A stretch of 64,000 nucleotides of DNA, taken from the NCBI RefSeq assembly GCF_003172915.1, contig NZ_QGKU01000003.1, positions 124,001 through 188,000 on the forward strand. The letters are read 5' to 3'. Shown in pieces: positions 60,806 to 64,000 of the stretch. The notes under the pieces were generated by a model. That model ran no database searches. It was not told the DNA's origin and saw only the letters and a program-made list of their open reading frames with translations. The stretch is from Meridianimarinicoccus roseus (GTDB lineage Bacteria; Pseudomonadota; Alphaproteobacteria; Rhodobacterales; Rhodobacteraceae). Position 1 is the stretch's first letter; every line of letters starts with the position of its first letter. Position numbers and translations under genes: made by a program.

Positions 60806-61966
60806 TCAGGGGCGGCGGCGCGCCTCGTGTGCGGACAGTTCGCCATCAAGAGACGCTGCGTCAAGGCCCGCCTGCAGCGCGCGGGCGAACAGCGCCGCCT
60901 GGGTTTCGGGCGCAAGCCCGCCCTCGGGGGGATCGGTATCGAGGTTTGTGGGAAAGCTATAGCCCTCAGCGCAGGCGGCAATGGCCGCCGCGACCTGTCC
61001 CGGCCCCATCCGCCCGGCATCGCGCAGATCCTTCAGCGCTGGGTAGAGCGCACGGCACATCGCCCCGCGATCCACCACCTCCATCGCGCGGCCGAACGGC
61101 GATGAGACCTGAAGAAGGTTCGCCATGCGGTCGATGTCGGCGCTGTCGTTGGCGCCCGCGCCGTGGAACAGCGCCGGGTTGAAGAACACCGCATCCCCTT
61201 TGGAGAGCGGCAGTTGCACGCAACGCTCCTCGAACAGCGCGGCGAAAGCGGAGAGCCTATAGGCAAGATAGCCGGGCCGGAACAGCTGACTGAAAGGCAG
61301 CAGCCGGGTCGGACCGCTTTCCACCGGCATGTCGCAATGCGCCACCGCGCCCTGCAGCGTCATCGCCGCCGACAGATCGTGCACATGCGCCGGAAAGCGC
61401 AGCGCCATGTCGGCAGTCTGGAAGCCGAGGTGATAGTCCCGGTGCGGCAGTTGAGGCTTGCCGCCCGGACGCACGAGGTTGACCTGCGCCGTCATCTGGT
61501 ATCCCGGCCCGAGCCACGCCTCGCAGACCGCCGCGATGACCGGATTGCCGAAATAAAGCGCGAAGGTCGCCGGATCGTTCATGCACAGCTTCTGCAGCGC
61601 GTTCCACACCCGGTCATTGGCTCCGGAGGCGGCGAAATGATCGGCCCCGCCGCGCCCTTTCTCGTCGGCGATGATCGCTTCGAAGGCGCGGGTGGCCGCG
61701 TCGATGGGGGCAGTGTCGGCATAGGCGCCGCGCAGCACCAGAACCCCGGCTCCCTGCCCCAGCACGTTGGCCCATTCGCCCATGAGCGCGCGGCGGGCGT
61801 CCGGCTTTGCCAGCGAGGACACATGGCGCACCATGTCGTAGACTGGCACGTTCTGCGCGATCTCGTCGGCGCGGGGCGCGTCAGTTGGGCCAGTGGTCCG
61901 GTCGATCAGCCGCAGGAATGCTGCAAGATCGTTGTCCGCATCCTCAAAATAGGCGGTATCCTTCAT
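60806..61966 (-). CDS. Phytanoyl-CoA dioxygenase-like oxygenase in the iol cluster
   Basis: 386 residues. The Fe(II) ligands are His175-x-Asp177 (PHRDYH) and His268 (FHGAGAN), with Arg280 placed for 2-oxoglutarate; PGGKPQLPHRD and FFNPALFHGAG are typical PhyH segments. It would hydroxylate its substrate using O2 and 2-oxoglutarate. It lies between iolG and iolB with small gaps, so an oxidative step on an inositol derivative, for example removing an O-methyl group or oxidising a side chain, is a fair hypothesis. It shows little similarity to the PhyH-like protein at 9546. Confidence 0.82.
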   Translation of the reverse strand: MKDTAYFEDADNDLAAFLRLIDRTTGPTDAPRADEIAQNVPVYDMVRHVSSLAKPDARRALMGEWANVLGQGAGVLVLRGAYADTAPIDAATRAFEAIIADEKGRGGADHFAASGANDRVWNALQKLCMNDPATFALYFGNPVIAAVCEAWLGPGYQMTAQVNLVRPGGKPQLPHRDYHLGFQTADMALRFPAHVHDLSAAMTLQGAVAHCDMPVESGPTRLLPFSQLFRPGYLAYRLSAFAALFEERCVQLPLSKGDAVFFNPALFHGAGANDSADIDRMANLLQVSSPFGRAMEVVDRGAMCRALYPALKDLRDAGRMGPGQVAAAIAACAEGYSFPTNLDTDPPEGGLAPETQAALFARALQAGLDAASLDGELSAHEARRRP

Positions 61967-62023
61967 CGCTGTTCCCTTCCGTTCTCGCTTCCGGTGTCAC
62001 CTGCGCGGCGTGCCGCACCGAGG

Positions 62024-63037
62024 TCAGGCGCCCGCCTGGGGCATAGCATCAAGCCGCACGGCCCGCCCCGTCTGCACCGAGCGCAGGGACGCTTCGGCCA
62101 GTTCCAGCGAACGCACCCCGTCCTCCCCGGTGGTCGGGGTCGGCGCCCCGGTCCGTACTGCATCCACGAAGGCAGCGATCTCGGCAGCGTAGGCGGCAGT
62201 GTAACGCGACATGAAGAAGTTCAGCAGCGGCGGACGTGTAAAACCCTCGGCCGTGGCCAGTTCGATGTTCGCTTCGCGGTGGTTCATCGCGGCGACCGTT
62301 CCAAGCGCGCCATGCACCTCGATCCGCTGGTCGTAGCCATAGCTTGCGCGGCGCGTGTTTGTGATCGTGCATTGGCTGCCTGACGCGGTCCGCAAGATCA
62401 CGTTGACGCTGTCGTAATCACCCAACTCGCCGATTGCAGGGTCAGTCAGCACCGATGCCTGCGCCATCACCGTCTCGACCTCCTCGCCCAGCAACCAGCG
62501 GGCGACGTCGAAATCGTGGATCGTCATGTCGCGGAAGATCCCGCCAGACCTGCTGATGTAGTCTGCTGGCGGCGCGCCCGGATCGCGCGAAGTCAACGTG
62601 ATCATCTCGACCCGGCCGATGCGCCCCGCGTCGATAGCCGCCTTCAGCGCCCGGAAATCCGGGTCGAAGCGGCGCTGGAAGCCGACCATCAACGTGCCGT
62701 CCGCCGCCGCGACCGCGTCCACGACCTGCCGCGCCCGCGCGACATCAAGATCCACGGGCTTTTCACAGAACACAGCCTTTCCCGCCTTCACGAAGCGTTC
62801 GATCAAATCGGCATGGGTATCGGTCGGCGTGCAGATGATCACTGCGTTCACGTCCTGCGCCTGTTCGATCTGCTCGATCGTGCGCACCGTGCCGCCGCGC
62901 CGTTCGCACAGGTCCTGCGCCGCCGCCTCGACGGCATCGGCCACAGCGACCAGTTCCGCACCGGGCACGGCACCTATGGCCTGCGCGTGCACCTGCCCGA
63001 TGCGCCCCGCGCCCAAAACCGCAAGTCTGACTGTCAT
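62024..63037 (-). CDS. iolG: myo-Inositol 2-dehydrogenase
   Basis: 337 residues. VLGAGRIGQVHAQAI is the Rossmann motif as in IolG; CEKPVDLDVARARQVV carries the catalytic Lys; FRDMTIHDFDVARWLLGEE contains the D-x-x-x-H substrate site typical of inositol dehydrogenases. It oxidises myo-inositol to 2-keto-myo-inositol with NAD+. The ATG at 63037 has GAGGA seven bases before it; another ATG six bases upstream lacks that spacing. It is the first gene of the iolG-dioxygenase-iolB unit. Confidence 0.94.
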   Translation of the reverse strand: MTVRLAVLGAGRIGQVHAQAIGAVPGAELVAVADAVEAAAQDLCERRGGTVRTIEQIEQAQDVNAVIICTPTDTHADLIERFVKAGKAVFCEKPVDLDVARARQVVDAVAAADGTLMVGFQRRFDPDFRALKAAIDAGRIGRVEMITLTSRDPGAPPADYISRSGGIFRDMTIHDFDVARWLLGEEVETVMAQASVLTDPAIGELGDYDSVNVILRTASGSQCTITNTRRASYGYDQRIEVHGALGTVAAMNHREANIELATAEGFTRPPLLNFFMSRYTAAYAAEIAAFVDAVRTGAPTPTTGEDGVRSLELAEASLRSVQTGRAVRLDAMPQAGA

Positions 63038-63165
63038 TCCCATCCTCGTCACTGATCGCGCACGGTCCGCCGCACACTGTCTTGCATTTCCGCCCCCCGC
63101 ACCACACGCCAGGCTGGGGCGACCGTGCGCGGCGCGCTTGGCTGGGTCAATTCGCGCGGGCACAG

Positions 63166-63218
63166 TTTACGTCATAGATGACGCATATTGATCTGAATAA
63201 GATGCCGCTTTTACGTCA
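63166..63218. promoter_or_regulatory. TTTACGTCA direct repeats and CGTCAT-N2-ATGACG dyad upstream of iolG
   Basis: TTTACGTCA occurs at 63166-63174 and again at 63210-63218. The first copy is part of a dyad CGTCAT-AG-ATGACG at 63170-63183. The repeats lie about 130-180 bases before the iolG ATG and just downstream of the partial LacI-type gene, in an AT-richer stretch. They may bind the regulator encoded there; this is inference. Confidence 0.45.
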
Positions 63219-63229
63219 AAGAAACGGGC

Positions 63230-64000
63230 CTACAACATTTCAGGAACAACGAGGTGCGGATCGAGGAAATGCTGGCCAGAGATGCCATCATCGCCTTCCC
63301 TGACCGACCGGACCATGTGCGCGACAAGCTCCGTGCAGAGCGCGGGAAGCGGCGTGGTGATGGCCATGAGCGCATAGCCGTCGGTCAGCGCTGCCCGGCT
63401 TTCGCGCGTCACCTCGTGCACGACCAGCGCCGCACGCGGCCGCGGATGCGCCTCACGCAGCGCGGCGATGGCCCCCTCCATGCCGCCGCCGGCAACGTAG
63501 ATCCCCTTGAGGTCCGGGTGCCGCCGCAGCAAGTCATGCGTCGCCTCGAAGGTCAGCTGCCGCGTCTCCAGCGTCACGAGAGTCTCCAGCACGGTGAAAC
63601 CAGGCGCGTTCTCGCGCACAAAAGAGCGGAAGCCGACCTCGCGAAGGTCATGGCCGTGCCAGCGGTTGCCACCCACGAGAATCGCAAGTTTACCAGGGTG
63701 CGGCAACGACAGAGTGATAATGGAGGCAGCGATGCGGCCGATCTTGAGATTGTTGAGGCCCAGGTAGTTGCGCCGCACACCTTGGGCAAAATCGTTCAGG
63801 AGCGAGAACACGGGCACGCTGGCCTGCCTGAGTTCGGTGACGACCTGGGTCAGCGCCTGGTGGTTGACCGCCGTGGCTGCGATGGCGTCGCATCCAGCCA
63901 GTCCACGCAGCGCCGCGGCGAAATCATCCGGGCTTTGTGACGCGGCGAAGCGCACCACCGCGCGGCCCCTGATATCCGTGCGCGCCGCGACCGCGCGTTC
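63230..64000 (-). CDS. LacI-family regulator or periplasmic-binding-like sensor, 5' end outside window
   Basis: The minus-strand frame is open to the window edge, giving 256 residues without the N terminus. The visible part is a type I periplasmic-binding-protein-like sensor: DAIAATAVNHQALTQVV, LGLNNLKIGRIAASIITL, LAILVGGNRWHGHDLREVGF and IYVAGGGMEGAIAALRE. This resembles the effector domain of a group of LacI-type regulators with inositol genes. The DNA-binding domain is not seen, so a binding protein cannot be excluded, though the C terminus without a following transporter favours a regulator. It precedes iolG in the same direction. Confidence 0.78.
   Translation of the reverse strand, partial: ERAVAARTDIRGRAVVRFAASQSPDDFAAALRGLAGCDAIAATAVNHQALTQVVTELRQASVPVFSLLNDFAQGVRRNYLGLNNLKIGRIAASIITLSLPHPGKLAILVGGNRWHGHDLREVGFRSFVRENAPGFTVLETLVTLETRQLTFEATHDLLRRHPDLKGIYVAGGGMEGAIAALREAHPRPRAALVVHEVTRESRAALTDGYALMAITTPLPALCTELVAHMVRSVREGDDGISGQHFLDPHLVVPEML

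Noticed and set aside
58889-61105. 738-residue open frame on + across the DUF protein and iolB
   Set aside because: It is a shadow of well-supported minus-strand genes; its own composition is that of an antisense frame.
1-64000. tRNA, rRNA, CRISPR arrays and insertion sequences
   Set aside because: No tRNA-like cloverleaf, direct-repeat/spacer array or transposase was recognised on either strand by eye; a covariance-model scan would be decisive.

Overview
The window is GC-rich, densely coded and operon-structured. Adjacent genes commonly overlap by ATGA, TGATG or GTGA. Gene content (NulO surface-glycan locus, Na+-NQR, FrcA-type ABC transporter, inositol catabolism, MtoX-type methanethiol oxidase) suggests an alphaproteobacterium, most likely a Rhodobacterales/Roseobacter-group member. 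That placement is inference from gene content and composition only. No rRNA, tRNA, CRISPR array or insertion sequence was recognised.

1-22187: surface polysaccharide locus. It runs on + from a glycosyltransferase cut by the window edge to a PglC-like initiating sugar transferase (19144-19707). It holds a nonulosonic (sialic-acid-like) acid pathway: CMP-NulO synthetase, NeuB, NeuC, NeuD-like acetyltransferase and a CBS-fused DegT aminotransferase. It also has the PP-loop amidotransferase/HisH/HisF trio known to turn sugar acetamido groups into acetamidino groups, so a legionaminate-like sugar carrying an amidino group is the best guess. Assembly genes are a flippase, a Wzy-like polymerase and a KpsS/KpsC-like protein. 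Decoration genes are a PhyH-type dioxygenase, an acyltransferase-3/SGNH protein and, on the minus strand, an MBOAT/SGNH pair.

22188-28000: a small accessory patch with an orphan OLD-like ATPase/TOPRIM nuclease, an NmrA-like NAD(P)-binding protein, a frameshifted BKACE (DUF849) pseudogene, a small membrane protein and a cation:proton antiporter.

27917-36204: a pentaheme c-type cytochrome divergent from an nqrABCDEF-apbE-nqrM operon that ends in a CBS-pair protein. The NqrB homologue is short and shows no covalent-FMN motif, so this is an atypical NQR.

36205-44752: the most unusual region. Six tightly coupled genes encode a fatty acyl-AMP ligase, a fusion of two P450-like domains, an acyl carrier protein, a NodU/TobZ-type carbamoyltransferase, an MBOAT acyltransferase and an SGNH-like protein. 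The ligase/carrier/MBOAT/SGNH core parallels DltA/C/B/D, which suggests an undescribed system that activates, modifies and exports an acyl group onto an extracytoplasmic acceptor.

44753-64000: inositol (cyclitol) catabolism in several divergent units: iolDCB-aldolase (-), two Gfo/Idh/MocA dehydrogenases flanking iolE (+), a LacI regulator (-), an FrcBCA-type ABC transporter (+), then iolG, a second PhyH-type dioxygenase and a second iolB (-), with a LacI-type regulator truncated at the window end. The same palindrome TGCAACCGGTTGCA lies in both divergent promoter regions, defining a LacI regulon. A methanethiol oxidase gene with a membrane-protein partner and a DUF-type protein interrupt this block.
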